The notes beneath the pieces are model-generated. The model did not search any database, had not been told where the DNA came from, and was given only the letters and a program-made list of their open reading frames with translations. From the NCBI RefSeq assembly GCF_000170855.1, contig NZ_ABCQ01000003.1, positions 164,808 to 228,807 of the forward strand: 64,000 nt of DNA. The letters are read 5' to 3'. Shown piece by piece: positions 64,000 to 64,000 of the stretch (the stretch's first letter is position 1; every line of letters starts with the position of its first letter). This DNA comes from Moritella sp. PE36. GTDB lineage: Bacteria > Pseudomonadota > Gammaproteobacteria > Enterobacterales > Moritellaceae. Both the position numbers and the translations under genes were made by a program.

Positions 64000-64000
64000 A

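Overview
The window comes from a gammaproteobacterium, most likely a marine facultative anaerobe close to Moritella, Psychromonas or Vibrio. I infer this from the moderately AT-rich base composition, a Vibrio-type TonB2/TtpC energy system, a complete nitrous oxide reductase operon, a large glycine betaine island and a chitobiose PTS operon. Nearly all genes lie on the minus strand. I see no prophage, intact insertion sequence, CRISPR array or rRNA.

Layout from left to right. (1) 1-3831: the end of an aryl-polyene-type biosynthetic cluster (membrane protein, two acyl carrier proteins, acyltransferase, cysteine-less ketoacyl-synthase-like protein, O-methyltransferase). (2) 3832-7320: a scrambled patch with an orphan Imm51-like immunity gene, a decayed TonB-dependent receptor end and a second copy of that end, a palindromic repeat, and a compact M4-like lipoprotein metalloprotease. 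(3) 7352-11886: a lipoprotein alkylsulfatase with an AraC regulator, then two unassigned small genes. (4) 12040-20173: the nosRZDFYL operon behind an FNR/NNR-type promoter. (5) 20346-29970: osmoprotection genes, all in one direction: betI-betB-betA, a short BCCT transporter, a MarR regulator and proX-proW-proV. (6) 30311-32580: a PepSY membrane protein with a His/Met-rich loop and a DUF2946 protein, probably handling metal. (7) 32708-37179: chbB-chbC-chbA-chbF-chbG for chitobiose uptake and breakdown, with a 21-codon micro-ORF inside. (8) 37956-45177: a YdeP-type molybdopterin oxidoreductase with FdhD, a small outer-membrane protein, a dodecin pseudogene, and a 2-oxoacid:ferredoxin oxidoreductase (korAB) divergent from a LysR gene. 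(9) 46459-50733: a type II NADH dehydrogenase-like flavoprotein and a PAS-GGDEF-EAL sensor. (10) 50907-61948: a ten-gene operon joining a TonB-dependent siderophore receptor and its ABC importer to a full TonB2 energy module, next to a GntR/FCD regulator. (11) 62227-64000: a small unknown protein, five tRNA genes and a NUDIX protein cut by the window edge.

How the parts work together. The bet genes convert choline to glycine betaine, while ProXWV and the BCCT carrier import betaine or choline. NosR passes electrons toward NosZ, and NosDFYL supply its copper centres. ChbBCA import and phosphorylate diacetylchitobiose, ChbG deacetylates it and ChbF hydrolyses it. In the siderophore operon one transcript would encode the outer-membrane receptor, the periplasmic and inner-membrane importer, and the proton-driven machine that energises the receptor.

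The most notable regulatory observation is a shared palindrome, ATTGGYGCCAAT. It lies in front of both the siderophore receptor and the neighbouring gntR gene, and in the receptor promoter it sits next to a Fur-like box. Other structures the genes do not explain are two palindromic dispersed-repeat families, a pair of 3' hairpins with a conserved loop and one compensated base pair, a 21-bp tandem repeat between nosR and nosZ, and a 15-bp in-frame repeat inside fdhD.
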